A stretch of 23,889 nucleotides of DNA, taken from contig CAKVBK010000020.1 in the NCBI GenBank assembly GCA_934725285.1, positions 1 through 23,889 on the forward strand, in the 5' to 3' direction. Positions 10,270 through 18,510 of the stretch are shown here, piece by piece. A model generated the notes under the pieces. That model was given only the letters and a program-made list of their open reading frames with translations, was not told the DNA's origin and made no database searches. How positions within the stretch are numbered: position 1 is the stretch's first letter; each line of letters begins with the position of its first letter. Origin of the DNA: an uncultured Bacteroidales bacterium. Lineage in GTDB: Bacteria > Bacteroidota > Bacteroidia > Bacteroidales > UBA932. A program made the position numbers and the translations under genes.

Positions 10270-12265
10270 TTCCGGTTTCTGTTTTCTCGGTTTCATTTTG
10301 AGCCGGTCCCGTCCCTGATGGTTCCTCGAGATTTTCTACCGGTTTCACTTTAGGGCCGAGAATCTTCTCGATGTCTTCTGCGAAGATCACCTCTTTCTCG
10401 AGAAGCAAACGAGCCATTTTGACAAATCCATCCTTGTGCTCGGTCAGAATCCTCAAAGTCCTGTCGTGGATTTCATTGACAAGATCCTTGACTTCCTGAT
10501 CCATCAACTCGGCTGTCTTCTCGCTGTATGGCTTGGTGAGATCATACCCCCTTGAGCCAGAGGAGTCATAGAATGAAACCTCTCCGATCTTGTCGCTCAT
10601 TCCATAGAACTGAACCATGTTGTATGCCATGCGCGTAAGCCTCTCAAGATCATTAAGAGCGCCGGTGGCGGGTTCTCCGTTGACAATCTCCTCGGCCACA
10701 CGTCCGCCGATCAATGCGCACATCTTGTCCATCAGGTAGGACTTGGAGAGAATCTTCCTTTCATCAGGAAGGTACCATGTCAGGCCAAGAGCCTCCCCTC
10801 TCGGGATAAGGCTGACCTTGAACACTGGATCAGAATACGGCAGCAGCCAACCGACCGTGGCATGGCCGGCCTCATGATACGCCGTGGTCCTTTTCTCAGC
10901 CGGAGTCATTATAGACCCCTTGCGCTCAAGCCCGCCGACAATCCTGTCAACCGCATCCAGAAAATCCTGGCGGTCAATCTCTTTCTTGTCCCGTCTGGCC
11001 GCTGTGAGAGCCGCCTCGTTGCAGACATTGGCGATATCGGCTCCAGAGAATCCCGGCGTGTGCTGCGCCATAAAGCCGAGATCGAAATCCTTGGCCACCT
11101 TCAGGTTGCGGGTGTGCACTTTGAATATTTCCTCCCTTTCTTTCAGTTCAGGAAGATCGACGTGAATCTGACGGTCAAAACGTCCGGCGCGAAGCAGCGC
11201 CTTGTCGAGGATGTCCGCACGGTTGGTCGCCGCGAGTATAATGACTCCGGAATTCGTGTCGAATCCGTCCATCTCCGTAAGGAGTTGGTTAAGAGTGTTT
11301 TCGCGTTCGTCATTTGAGGAGAAGCCCACGTTTTTGCCCCTGGCTCTTCCGACCGCGTCGATCTCATCGATGAAGACGATGCACGGTGCCTTTTCCTTGG
11401 CCTGGCGGAACAGGTCACGGACCCTTGAAGCGCCGACTCCGACGAACATCTCTACGAAGTCCGAGCCGGAAATAGAGAAGAACGGAACATTGGCCTCTCC
11501 TGCGACAGCCTTGGCCAGCAATGTCTTGCCTGTTCCCGGAGGGCCAACAAGAAGCGCGCCCTTCGGGATTTTACCTCCCAGGGCTGTGTATTTCTTAGGA
11601 TTCTTCAGGAAATCCACGATCTCCATCACCTCTTCCTTGGCTCCGTACAGACCTGCGACATCCTTGAATGTGACATTCACCTTTTCCTTGTCGGCCAGCT
11701 TTCCTGTTGATTTGCCGACATTGAACACACCGCCTGGACCACCGGAGCCACCTCCCATGTTCCTGCTGAAGCCACGGAACATCCAGATCCACATGACGAT
11801 GAGCAGTATCGGAAATATTATCCATTCAAGGACATTAGACCACATCCTGCTGTCGTTCTCCATCACTATCTTGACTTGACTCTCGTCAGGAGTGAGTTTG
11901 GCGTTCAGCTCTCCGAATTCCTTTTCTGCGTCGAACTTGTCTGAGACCAGAAATATGAAGTGCGGCGAACTCTGCGGTATCTTGCCGCCAAACTTGTCCG
12001 CATATTTGTTGAGCCTGTCCGGACGTACAGTGATGTTACCTTTGAAATCGTTCCTGACGAAATCAATTTCCTTGATGTCACCTTTCAGGAACATTTCCTG
12101 CACCTCGGCCCATTCTATTTTCTGAGGGTTGGCTCCGCTGTTGTTGAAAAGCAGCCATCCGATACCCAGTATGAGTATAAGGTAAAGCCACGAGAAATTG
12201 AATCTCACGCGGATGACCTTCCTTCTTGGATCATCGCCTTTCGGCATATTTGTGTTATTCGGCAT
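10262..12265 (-). CDS. ftsH: ATP-dependent zinc metalloprotease FtsH
   Basis: Membrane-anchored AAA+ protease of 667 residues that degrades misassembled membrane proteins and selected cytosolic regulators. Two transmembrane segments (about 26-40 and 147-163) flank a periplasmic loop. A Gly-rich linker (GGGSGGPGG) leads into the AAA domain: Walker A GPPGTGKT at 241-248, Walker B and sensor FIDEID at 298-303, pore motif FVGVG at 274-278, and the arginine-finger region RAGRFDRQ. The protease has HEAGH at 464-468 and the third zinc ligand in GALNDLER (D539). The C-terminal tail is Glu/Thr-rich and probably disordered. It overlaps rsfS by 11 bases upstream and cdsA by 8 bases downstream, which points to translational coupling. 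All catalytic residues are intact. Confidence 0.98.
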   Translation of the reverse strand: MPNNTNMPKGDDPRRKVIRVRFNFSWLYLILILGIGWLLFNNSGANPQKIEWAEVQEMFLKGDIKEIDFVRNDFKGNITVRPDRLNKYADKFGGKIPQSSPHFIFLVSDKFDAEKEFGELNAKLTPDESQVKIVMENDSRMWSNVLEWIIFPILLIVMWIWMFRGFSRNMGGGSGGPGGVFNVGKSTGKLADKEKVNVTFKDVAGLYGAKEEVMEIVDFLKNPKKYTALGGKIPKGALLVGPPGTGKTLLAKAVAGEANVPFFSISGSDFVEMFVGVGASRVRDLFRQAKEKAPCIVFIDEIDAVGRARGKNVGFSSNDERENTLNQLLTEMDGFDTNSGVIILAATNRADILDKALLRAGRFDRQIHVDLPELKEREEIFKVHTRNLKVAKDFDLGFMAQHTPGFSGADIANVCNEAALTAARRDKKEIDRQDFLDAVDRIVGGLERKGSIMTPAEKRTTAYHEAGHATVGWLLPYSDPVFKVSLIPRGEALGLTWYLPDERKILSKSYLMDKMCALIGGRVAEEIVNGEPATGALNDLERLTRMAYNMVQFYGMSDKIGEVSFYDSSGSRGYDLTKPYSEKTAELMDQEVKDLVNEIHDRTLRILTEHKDGFVKMARLLLEKEVIFAEDIEKILGPKVKPVENLEEPSGTGPAQNETEKTETGNE

Positions 12266-12641
12266 CTGTTTCTGTCTTTTTGGTTTTAGGGACGCGTCTT
12301 TCCTTGTATTCTTTGTGTGGAGCGTCGGCCCAAAGTTCCTCCAGTCTGTAGAACTGACGGTACTCTGTCAGGAAAATGTGGGCGACGATGTCTCCGTAGT
12401 CCAGAATGATCCAGAAATTGTTTTCCATACCTTGGGTACGAAGTGGCTTTCTGCCTTCCTCGCGCATCTTGCTGATGACGTTGTCGGCTATCGCGTTGAC
12501 ATTTGTCGTGGAATCGGCGTTGCAGATCATAAAGTGGTCAGTGATCGCGGTTCCCAGCGGCCTGAGGTCTATGTCAATGACATTTTGAGCTTTCTTGTCG
12601 AGCATAGCGTCGGCCATGACCCGCAAATCGTGAGTAATCAT
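12255..12641 (-). CDS. rsfS: Ribosome silencing factor RsfS (RsfA/YbeB/Iojap family)
   Basis: RsfS binds ribosomal protein uL14 and blocks joining of the subunits when nutrients are short. The protein has 128 residues. The Oligomerization/Iojap domain fills residues of about 5-110, with the typical VIDIDLRPLGTAITDHFMIC, the EGRKPLRTQGMENNFWIILD stretch and VAHIFLTEYRQFYRLEELW. The tail is basic and charged ([16 protein letters not shown]). It is the first gene of the rsfS-ftsH-cdsA-psd operon and overlaps ftsH by 11 bases. Its start faces birA across 66 bases that contain two copies of the Bacteroidota -7 element on this strand. Confidence 0.95.
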   Translation of the reverse strand: MITHDLRVMADAMLDKKAQNVIDIDLRPLGTAITDHFMICNADSTTNVNAIADNVISKMREEGRKPLRTQGMENNFWIILDYGDIVAHIFLTEYRQFYRLEELWADAPHKEYKERRVPKTKKTETDAE

Positions 12642-12656
12642 ATCGAGAATGTTTTA

Positions 12657-12664
12657 TATTTTTG
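12657..12664 (+). promoter_or_regulatory. birA: Candidate -7 element for birA
   Basis: TATTTTTG matches the TAnnTTTG -7 consensus 43 bases upstream of the chosen birA ATG. It sits between the rsfS start codon and the rsfS promoter repeats, so the 66-bp gap would serve both genes. No clear -33 element is seen. Confidence 0.4.
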
Positions 12665-12674
12665 CATTACCATT

Positions 12675-12690
12675 CAAATATACAAATATA
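12675..12690 (-). promoter_or_regulatory. Tandem -7 elements upstream of rsfS
   Basis: On the minus strand TATATTTG occurs twice head to tail, with no gap. Each copy fits the Bacteroidota TAnnTTTG -7 consensus. They lie 34-49 bases upstream of the rsfS start. I see no convincing -33 TTG at the standard spacing for either copy, so which one is used cannot be told from the sequence. Confidence 0.5.
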
Positions 12691-12707
12691 CGACAAATTC
12701 TGAACCA

Positions 12708-13445
12708 ATGAAAGAGGAAGTTGACATACAATGGCTTTTGGAGGTCGATTCCACTAATAATGAAGTCATAAGACACCTTGCGGATCTTGACAATCTGTCG
12801 GTGGTTGCCGCTGTGCGCCAGATCGCAGGACGTGGCCAAAGAGGAAATTCATGGCTTGCGGAAGCGGGAAAGAACATGACTTTCTCGATTGTGCTGAAGT
12901 TCGGAGAGGGGCACTTTCCTCTATTGGAGGCCTCTCGACAGTTCGTGATAACCCGTTGCGTGACTTTAGGAGTCGCCGATTATCTTGAATCCATGGGAAT
13001 TGACTGTGCGGTCAAATGGCCTAACGACATTTATGTCAGAAATAAAAAAATCTGCGGTATGCTCATTGAGAACACATTGAGAGGCACCTACATTGCCACA
13101 AGCGTGATAGGTATAGGGCTGAATGTCAATCAGAAAGAGTTTCCGCCACAGCTTGTGAACCCTGCGTCGATGACCATGCTGACAGGCAAGGAGTATGACA
13201 TCCACGCTGAATTACCCGTACTTTGTGGATTCATACGCGATAGGCTGACCAACTATGACAATGCTGATGAATATGCCGCAAGGCTATACCGCTTCGGAAC
13301 ATTAAATGAATATGTGGTCTGCCGGACTGGAGAGGCTGTACGCGCCATGATCGTAGATGTCACAGACCGTGGAATGCTATGCCTGGAAACAGAAAAAGGC
13401 GAACGTCTCGAGTTCGCCTTCAAGGAAATAAGCTATATAATTTAA
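12708..13445 (+). CDS. birA: Biotin--[acetyl-CoA-carboxylase] ligase BirA, without the repressor domain
   Basis: BirA attaches biotin to the biotin carboxyl carrier protein of acyl-CoA carboxylases through biotinyl-5'-AMP. I start at the ATG at 12708 (MKEEVDIQWL, 245 residues). The open frame runs 170 codons further upstream, but that part lies antisense to rsfS and ftsH and contains nothing like BirA. Family motifs are VDSTNNEVIR near the start, the biotin-binding GRGQRGNSW, FSIVLKF, DCAVKWPNDIYV, KICGMLIEN and VIGIGLNVNQ. The C-terminal SH3-like part carries GTLNEYVVCRTGE. There is no N-terminal winged-helix domain, so it is a group I ligase that should not act as the biotin operon repressor. 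Its stop overlaps the rpe stop tail-to-tail. Confidence 0.95.
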   Translation: MKEEVDIQWLLEVDSTNNEVIRHLADLDNLSVVAAVRQIAGRGQRGNSWLAEAGKNMTFSIVLKFGEGHFPLLEASRQFVITRCVTLGVADYLESMGIDCAVKWPNDIYVRNKKICGMLIENTLRGTYIATSVIGIGLNVNQKEFPPQLVNPASMTMLTGKEYDIHAELPVLCGFIRDRLTNYDNADEYAARLYRFGTLNEYVVCRTGEAVRAMIVDVTDRGMLCLETEKGERLEFAFKEISYII

Positions 13446-14092
13446 CGTAACTCTTCAATGGCCTTCGCAGGATCCTTGGCCTTGAACACAGAACTGCCGG
13501 CTACCAGCATTGTAGCTCCCGCCTCCGCAAGAATCTGTGCGTTTGCCTTGGACACGCCACCGTCAACCTCGATGTCCTTCACGACTCCCCTCCTGTCCAT
13601 CTCGGCCTTCAGGGCTTTGATCCGGTCTATGGATTCCTCAATGAATTTCTGTCCTCCGAATCCGGCAAAGACAGACATGATCAGGAAGAAATCCACATCC
13701 TCGATGAATGGAAACAGTCTTTCAACAGGTATATCAGGGTTGATGGCCAGCCCCGCCTTGGCTCCGCTGTTCTTGATCCTCGCGATTATATCCTTAGGGT
13801 TCTTTCCCGCCTGATCCGCTGCCTCTAGATGGAAACTGATAAGACCGGCTCCGCTTTTGGCGAATCTGTCGATGTACTTGTCAGGATTGACAATCATCAA
13901 GTGTACATCCATCGGCACGGTCACGACCTTGGCTATCGCATCCACCACAGGAAAGCCGAAAGAGATGTTCGGGACGAGACTGCCGTCCATCACGTCGATG
14001 TGGATCAGGTCTGCGTTCTCGTTGACCATCCTGATGTCCGGCTCTAAATTCAGGAAATTGCCGGAAAGTATAGAAGGGGCTATCTTTATCAT
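13442..14092 (-). CDS. rpe: Ribulose-phosphate 3-epimerase
   Basis: Rpe interconverts ribulose 5-phosphate and xylulose 5-phosphate in the pentose phosphate pathway. The TIM-barrel protein of 216 residues has the usual length. Visible motifs are IAPSILSGNFLNLE, DLIHIDVMDGSLVPNISFG with the metal-binding aspartate, MDVHLMIVNPD, FHLEAAD, MSVFAGFGGQKF and IEVDGGVS with the second catalytic aspartate. The phosphate-side loop reads MSVFAGFGGQ where E. coli has MSVNPGFGGQ; the glycines and glutamine are kept, so activity is expected. It is the last gene of the dnaA-pepD-rpe run, 44 bases after pepD, and its 3' end overlaps birA by four bases. Confidence 0.96.
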   Translation of the reverse strand: MIKIAPSILSGNFLNLEPDIRMVNENADLIHIDVMDGSLVPNISFGFPVVDAIAKVVTVPMDVHLMIVNPDKYIDRFAKSGAGLISFHLEAADQAGKNPKDIIARIKNSGAKAGLAINPDIPVERLFPFIEDVDFFLIMSVFAGFGGQKFIEESIDRIKALKAEMDRRGVVKDIEVDGGVSKANAQILAEAGATMLVAGSSVFKAKDPAKAIEELR

Positions 14093-14106
14093 TTTACAGT
14101 GCTTTC

Positions 14107-14131
14107 GGTAACTGAGCCAGTCGAAGTGACC
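14107..14131 (+). repeat. REP-like palindrome between pepD and rpe
   Basis: Imperfect inverted repeat of 25 bases: GGTAACT (14107-14113) and AGTGACC (14125-14131) pair with one mismatch. The core reads GAGCCAGTCGA and holds its own small stem, ACTG/CAGT. The pattern resembles an intergenic palindrome I recall from many bacterial genomes, GGTCACT-(core)-AGTGACC with TTCGAC in its core. The strand is nominal. It fills most of the 44-bp gap. Confidence 0.45.
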
Positions 14132-14136
14132 ATGAC

Positions 14137-15561
14137 TTAATTAAAATTGGTGACCACATCCACAAGATGCTCTGTGAACTTGTCAAGGGACGCAAGGTCA
14201 AGCTTCTCGCCCGGAGCGTGTACTCCACGCAGTGTCGGTCCGAATGAAATCATGTCCAGATCCCCGAACTTCTCGCCGAACAGGCCGCATTCAAGGCCGG
14301 CGTGGATGGCCTTGACCTCCGGCTCGCATCCGAACAGTTTCCTGTACGAATCCACGCATACCCTAAGTATGTGAGAGTCAAGGTTAGGCTTCCAGCCGGG
14401 ATATTCGGAAAGATGCGTCACTTCGGCTCCGGCAAGCAGGAAATTTGCCTCAACCTTTGCCGCCATCATCTTTCGAGCTGACCCGGTTGAACTTCGCTGG
14501 CTTGTTATGATCTCGATCCTTCCATGCCTGTTCATCCTTACGGCAGCCAGATTGGTCGAAGTCTCCACAAGTCCGGGAATGTCCTGGCTCATTGTCTCTA
14601 CCCCGTGCGGGCATGCGAACAGAGACATTATCAACCTCCTCGCGACATCACTCTGCACAGGCTTCTCTGTGCACCTGTACGTCTCTCCATTGAAAGTCAG
14701 ACCAGGATCCGTCTTGAAATATTCATTCTTCAGATCCTCTCCGAACGCGTTGAACCTTGCGATCGTGGCCTCCGTGTCCGGGACGGTGATGATGGCCTCG
14801 CACTCTCTCGCGATGGCGTTAGGCTTGTTGCCGCCTTTAAGCATGACAAGCTGAAGCCCGTTGGCCATCTCAGAATAAAGGAATCGCGCCATCTGCTGCA
14901 CAGTGTTCACCCTGCCTTTGTTGATGTCGTCTCCGCTGTGGCCTCCGAGCGCTCCCGCGATCTCCAGCTTGACTGGCTTGCAGCCTGCCTTGAAATCCTC
15001 CTGTGAGTAATTGAACACGGCTGTTGTGTCAAGACCGCCGGCACAGCCGATGAACATCTGACCCTCGTCCTCGGAATCAAGATTGATGAGTGTCCTGCCG
15101 GTGAAAAAGCCCGGCTCCATGCCGAAAGCGCCATCCATCCCGGTCTCCTCTGAGATGGTGAAGACGCACTCGATCTTACCCATCGGAAGGTCGCTGTCAA
15201 GAAGCGCCAGCATCGCCGCGACACCGATACCGTCATCGGCTCCAAGCGTCGTGTCCTTAGCTATCATCCAGCCGTCCTCGATGACATATTCAATAGGATC
15301 TTTGAGGAAGTCGTGCTGAACGCCGCTCCTTTTCTCGCAGACCATGTCCTGATGCCCTTGAAGAACAAGCGTCGGCACATTCTCCTTGCCTTTGCCCGCC
15401 TCCTTGACAATGCAGACGTTGCCTGTCTTGTCTGTTTTACATTCAAGATGCCTTTCCTCGGCAAAACGCTGAAGAAAGGCTCTCATCGGCTCTTCGTGTC
15501 CGGACTCCCTGGGGATCCGCGTGATCTCCTTGAAGATTGAAAGTACTTTTTCTGAGTTCAT
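14137..15561 (-). CDS. pepD: Aminoacyl-histidine dipeptidase (beta-Ala-His dipeptidase), PepD, M20 family
   Basis: Cytosolic zinc dipeptidase of peptidase family M20 that cleaves Xaa-His and other dipeptides. It has 474 residues, near the usual 480-490. Metal and catalytic motifs are seen in order: LVLQGHQDMVCEK (H70 and D72), TTLGADDGIG (D109 or D110), ISEETGMDGA (E138-E139) and the LINLDSEDEG stretch typical of PepD. The dimerisation insert includes GALGGHSGDDI, and the C-terminal part has IHAGLECGLFGE. There is no signal peptide, so it is cytoplasmic. It starts 12 bases after dnaA on the same strand and is probably co-transcribed. The link to replication is positional only. Confidence 0.95.
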   Translation of the reverse strand: MNSEKVLSIFKEITRIPRESGHEEPMRAFLQRFAEERHLECKTDKTGNVCIVKEAGKGKENVPTLVLQGHQDMVCEKRSGVQHDFLKDPIEYVIEDGWMIAKDTTLGADDGIGVAAMLALLDSDLPMGKIECVFTISEETGMDGAFGMEPGFFTGRTLINLDSEDEGQMFIGCAGGLDTTAVFNYSQEDFKAGCKPVKLEIAGALGGHSGDDINKGRVNTVQQMARFLYSEMANGLQLVMLKGGNKPNAIARECEAIITVPDTEATIARFNAFGEDLKNEYFKTDPGLTFNGETYRCTEKPVQSDVARRLIMSLFACPHGVETMSQDIPGLVETSTNLAAVRMNRHGRIEIITSQRSSTGSARKMMAAKVEANFLLAGAEVTHLSEYPGWKPNLDSHILRVCVDSYRKLFGCEPEVKAIHAGLECGLFGEKFGDLDMISFGPTLRGVHAPGEKLDLASLDKFTEHLVDVVTNFN

Positions 15562-15573
15562 TTGGCACCTTTA

Positions 15574-17001
15574 TTATCTTGCCGCAGGCACAAGCATCTT
15601 TTCGATGTCGGTCACATACTGTTTGAACATCTTGTCAGTGGTCATGAGATCCGACACCGTTGTGCAGGCGTGCAGCACTGTGGCGTGGTCTTTCCCTCCA
15701 AGTTCCATACCAATCGTAGACAGGGAGCAGCCGTTTATGTGGTTGCGGCTCATGAACATGGCAATCTGCCTTGCCTGAACGATCTGCCTTTTCCTGGATT
15801 TGGAAAGAAGTGTCTCGCGGGTGATGTTGAAATATTCACAGACAACCTCCTGAACCTTGTCAATGGAGACTTCGTTCTGGACCTCCCCCACGATGTTTCC
15901 TGTCACTTGCTCGGCAAGTTCTTTGGTTACTTCCTCATGGCATAATGTGGCGTTCGCGATCAATGAGATCAACGCCCCTTCAAGCTCCCTGAAGTTAGAG
16001 CGTATCCTGTTTGCCAACAGTTCCAGCACCTCGTCACTGACGGAAACCCCCTCGCGGGCACACCTCGCCTTCAGCATGGAAAGCCTTGTGTCATGGTCGG
16101 GCTTGGACAACTCTACAGACAGTCCCCACTTGAAGCGCGACAGGAGTCTTTCCTCGAAGTTCATCAGGTCAACAGGAGCGCGGTCGGAAGTGAAAACGAG
16201 CTGCTTGCCAGATTGGTGAAGGTGGTTGAATATGTTGAAAAACGCATTCTGCGAAGCCGGGCCTATGAGCTCTTGGATGTCATCCATGATAAGGACGTCT
16301 ATCCTCATATAGAATGCCATAAAGTCTGTCAGCTTATTCTGAACATTAACAGCATTGACATACTGAGTCCTGAATTCATTGCCGGTAACGTAAAGCACAA
16401 CCAGATCGGGATAGGCCTCGTGTATGGCGATTCCTATCGCCTGTGCGAGGTGTGTTTTGCCAAGTCCAGGACCTCCGAAAATGAAAAGAGGGTTGAACGG
16501 AGTCTTTCCCGGTTTGTCCGAGATGCTGATCCCGGCGTTGTATCCCATCTTGTTGCACTCTCCTTTAATGAGGTTGTCGAAGCAGTAAGTCGGATTCAGC
16601 CTTGGATTGATCTTCAGCTTCTGTATTCCCGGAAAGACAAACGGGCTGGGATTGCCGGATGGCTGGAAGGTGTTGATCATCACAGGTTTGTTCTCCGGGA
16701 CATTTCCATGCGATGCCGAGAACACCATCGCCTGTTCCTTCTGCACGGGATGAATCTTGTACAGAAGCCTGGCGTCCTGACCGATGACTCTTCTAAGTGT
16801 CATCTTTATTATAGGAAGGAAAGCGTCCTCCAGATAGCTTCTGAAGAAATCGGTCGGAACTTCTACAGTCAGCGTGGAGCCTTCGAGAGAGACCGGTTTT
16901 ATCGTCTTGAACCAAACATCGAACTGCTTGGGTTCAACATTCTTCTCGAATATCCGCAGACATTCGTCCCACACAGAAATATGTCTTTCCAGTTCAGCCA
17001 T
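15574..17001 (-). CDS. dnaA: Chromosomal replication initiator protein DnaA
   Basis: DnaA binds DnaA boxes and melts oriC. The protein has 475 residues. Domain I spans about 1-85 (QFDVWFKTIKP, VEVPTDFFRSYLED), followed by a linker rich in Pro and Asn (about 95-130). The AAA+ domain has Walker A GGPGLGKT at 176-183, Walker B VLIMDDIQ at 236-243, sensor FTSDRAP and the arginine-finger stretch FEERLLSRF. Domain IV carries the helix-turn-helix signature SLSTIGMELGGKDHATVLH at 426-444. The start at 17001 fits the conserved N-terminus. It is the first gene of dnaA-pepD-rpe and lies next to an AT-rich gap with a candidate promoter. Confidence 0.98.
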   Translation of the reverse strand: MAELERHISVWDECLRIFEKNVEPKQFDVWFKTIKPVSLEGSTLTVEVPTDFFRSYLEDAFLPIIKMTLRRVIGQDARLLYKIHPVQKEQAMVFSASHGNVPENKPVMINTFQPSGNPSPFVFPGIQKLKINPRLNPTYCFDNLIKGECNKMGYNAGISISDKPGKTPFNPLFIFGGPGLGKTHLAQAIGIAIHEAYPDLVVLYVTGNEFRTQYVNAVNVQNKLTDFMAFYMRIDVLIMDDIQELIGPASQNAFFNIFNHLHQSGKQLVFTSDRAPVDLMNFEERLLSRFKWGLSVELSKPDHDTRLSMLKARCAREGVSVSDEVLELLANRIRSNFRELEGALISLIANATLCHEEVTKELAEQVTGNIVGEVQNEVSIDKVQEVVCEYFNITRETLLSKSRKRQIVQARQIAMFMSRNHINGCSLSTIGMELGGKDHATVLHACTTVSDLMTTDKMFKQYVTDIEKMLVPAAR

Positions 17002-17256
17002 TTCTTTAAATGAAATTTTAATGAATTAAAGAGTGTTTATCCCTCGTTTGTTTGCTTGTGCAAAATTGGGGGAAAATTAATTCATAAAAAATCTTTTTTA
17101 GTATTGTTTTTGTTTTTTATTTTCCTTATGCAACCAGATGTTGAGCACTAATTGAATTATGTAATATTAATATAATCAATATTTTACACATTACAAAATT
17201 ACTAAGTTCGCTATTATCAAGCAAGTTATAGATTAGAATTTATCTAAAATAAAAGC
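17002..17256. other. AT-rich intergenic region next to dnaA; weak oriC candidate
   Basis: No open reading frame of note lies in the 308-base gap between dnaA and the amidase gene. It is strongly AT-rich compared with its neighbours, especially 17080-17200, with T-runs and alternating A/T. One near-match to a DnaA box (TTTTACACA, 17182-17190, one mismatch to TTATnCACA) is seen, but no cluster of good boxes. The region contains the dnaA promoter candidate and ends in the amidase terminator. An origin here is possible but not shown. Confidence 0.3.
17194..17224 (-). promoter_or_regulatory. dnaA: Candidate dnaA promoter
   Basis: On the minus strand a TTG (17222-17224) is followed after 20 bases by TAATTTTG (17194-17201), matching the Bacteroidota -33/-7 arrangement. 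Transcription would start near 17187 and give a long leader of about 185 bases before the dnaA ATG. Confidence 0.45.
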
Positions 17257-17297
17257 ACCTCGTTCCCCAACAGTTTGATTACGTGTGAGAACGAGGT
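17245..17297 (-). terminator. Rho-independent terminator of the amidase gene
   Basis: A perfect 9-bp inverted repeat, ACCTCGTTC (17257-17265) and GAACGAGGT (17289-17297), begins 12 bases after the amidase stop on the minus strand. It is followed on that strand by GCTTTTATTTTAG. The 23-base loop is longer than usual. Confidence 0.6.
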
Positions 17298-17309
17298 TCA
17301 GCCGGGCTG

Positions 17310-18470
17310 CTACCTTATCCGCTCGGCGACATTGTTTTCAACTTTTACAAGAAATGAGTCAGTGAAATCGTGTCTTAAAGAGCGGTTTTTCTTTTTGGCG
17401 ACATCCAAATCAGCCGATAATCCAATCACGTACTTGAAAAGCCTTCCGGCCTTGATCTTGAGCACATCATTACCCTTGAAGAACGGATCGCTTTCGGACA
17501 AGGATTTGGATGAAACAAGGACTTGCGTCCCATAGACAACAGCATAAGGCTCATTTTCCGTGGCTTTGGCACTTTTGTCTACAGTTTTGCTTGATGTCTG
17601 GCTTGTCCGATCGGACGACTTGCCTGTGGCGGTGTCAATGTCGACATCAGATCCATCATATTCCTTCTTGTAGGTTTTGAACGCATTGTAGATGTCTGTG
17701 GCGATCCGTGCCCGCCCATTTTCCGAGATCAAGGACTCCCTGTCAGCAGAATTGGACAGGAATCCGCATTCGATGAGCACAGCAGGCATTGCCGTGCGCC
17801 ACAGGACATAGAACGCGTCCTGTGATATTCCTCGGCTCTGCCGGAAGGCACCTCCTTTCATTTCTTTGTCTACCGCCTGAGCGAACTTGAAGCTCTGCTC
17901 CAGGTAGGCGTTCTGCATTAGATTCATGAATATGTATGACTCTGGATCGTTTGGATCAAAACCTTCGTAGCGGGTTGTGTAGTCGTCCTCAAGTTTGATC
18001 ACAGAGTTTTCCCTGCGCACCACGTCCATATTTCCGGCATACATATCCTTGTTTTTGCTGTTATACTGGCCGAGGATGTGTACTGAATACCCGTTAGGCC
18101 CGTTTCTTTTGCCCGGGACAGAATTCACGTGGACGGATATGAACAAGTTCGCGTTGTTCGCGTTTGCGATGTCAGCCCTGCCCTGGAGGGTGACAAACGT
18201 GTCGTCGCTTCTGGTAAGGATGACCTTTACGTCCGGATAGCCCGCCTTGATCTTCTCTGCCAATCTCTTTGATATGTCGAGAACCAAGGTTTTCTCCATT
18301 GTCTTTCCGCTGGGGCTTATGCAGCCGGCGTCCTTGCCTCCATGGCCGGGATCGATGACGACCGTTGACAAGCGTATAGAGGCCGACGGATTTTGCGCTG
18401 AAGATAAAAATCCGGCCATAGAAAACGATACTGCCGTGAGTACGGCAAGAAAATTGCGATGTAAATCCAA
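17310..18470 (-). CDS. Secreted N-acetylmuramoyl-L-alanine amidase (Amidase_3) with C-terminal SPOR-like domain
   Basis: Zinc amidase that cuts the bond between N-acetylmuramic acid and L-alanine in peptidoglycan, as needed for cell separation. I start at TTG 18470 (386 residues) because it gives a clean signal peptide, MDLHRNFLAVLTAVSFSMAG with cleavage near SSAQ. The open frame extends 62 codons further, but that part is antisense to lptD and crosses the promoter gap. The Amidase_3 domain (about 34-268) has zinc ligands H43 (IDPGHGGKDAG), E59 (MEKTLVLDI) and H114 (ISVHVNS), plus catalytic E234 (VLIECGFLSN). A Ser/Thr/Lys-rich linker (about 270-305) leads to residues 309-378. These look SPOR-like (YGTQVLVSSKSL, FFKGNDVLKIKAGRLFKYV) and should bind septal peptidoglycan. 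The SPOR call is by resemblance only. Confidence 0.92.
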   Translation of the reverse strand: MDLHRNFLAVLTAVSFSMAGFLSSAQNPSASIRLSTVVIDPGHGGKDAGCISPSGKTMEKTLVLDISKRLAEKIKAGYPDVKVILTRSDDTFVTLQGRADIANANNANLFISVHVNSVPGKRNGPNGYSVHILGQYNSKNKDMYAGNMDVVRRENSVIKLEDDYTTRYEGFDPNDPESYIFMNLMQNAYLEQSFKFAQAVDKEMKGGAFRQSRGISQDAFYVLWRTAMPAVLIECGFLSNSADRESLISENGRARIATDIYNAFKTYKKEYDGSDVDIDTATGKSSDRTSQTSSKTVDKSAKATENEPYAVVYGTQVLVSSKSLSESDPFFKGNDVLKIKAGRLFKYVIGLSADLDVAKKKNRSLRHDFTDSFLVKVENNVAERIR

Positions 18471-18479
18471 AATATGTAC

Positions 18480-18487
18480 TATATTTG
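18480..18487 (+). promoter_or_regulatory. lptD: Candidate -7 element for lptD
   Basis: TATATTTG fits TAnnTTTG and lies 24 bases before the TTG start of lptD. A TTG at 18454-18456, inside the amidase coding region, is 23 bases upstream and could act as the -33 element. The spacing is slightly long. The element is only 7 bases from the opposing amidase -7 element. Confidence 0.5.
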
Positions 18488-18494
18488 TCTTTTG

Positions 18495-18502
18495 CAAATT
18501 TA
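18495..18502 (-). promoter_or_regulatory. Candidate -7 element for the amidase gene
   Basis: On the minus strand TAAATTTG fits TAnnTTTG and lies 25 bases upstream of the proposed TTG start at 18470. It supports that start rather than one upstream, which would lie beyond the promoter. No clear -33 element is seen. Confidence 0.45.
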
Positions 18503-18510
18503 TAAAATAA

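Noticed and set aside
12198..12707. A 170-codon extension upstream of birA in the same frame
   Set aside because: It lies antisense to ftsH and rsfS, has no BirA-like content and would span the divergent promoter. The ATG at 12708 starts exactly at the family N-terminus.
13646..13690. Rpe loop MSVFAGFGGQ as a sign of lost activity
   Set aside because: The glycines, glutamine and both metal aspartates are kept. The change from NP to FA is a loop variant and not evidence of inactivity.
17289..17340. tRNA-like stretch near the amidase 3' end
   Set aside because: The sequence that resembles a D-arm is the end of the amidase coding region (VAERIR stop) plus the terminator stem; no cloverleaf can be completed.
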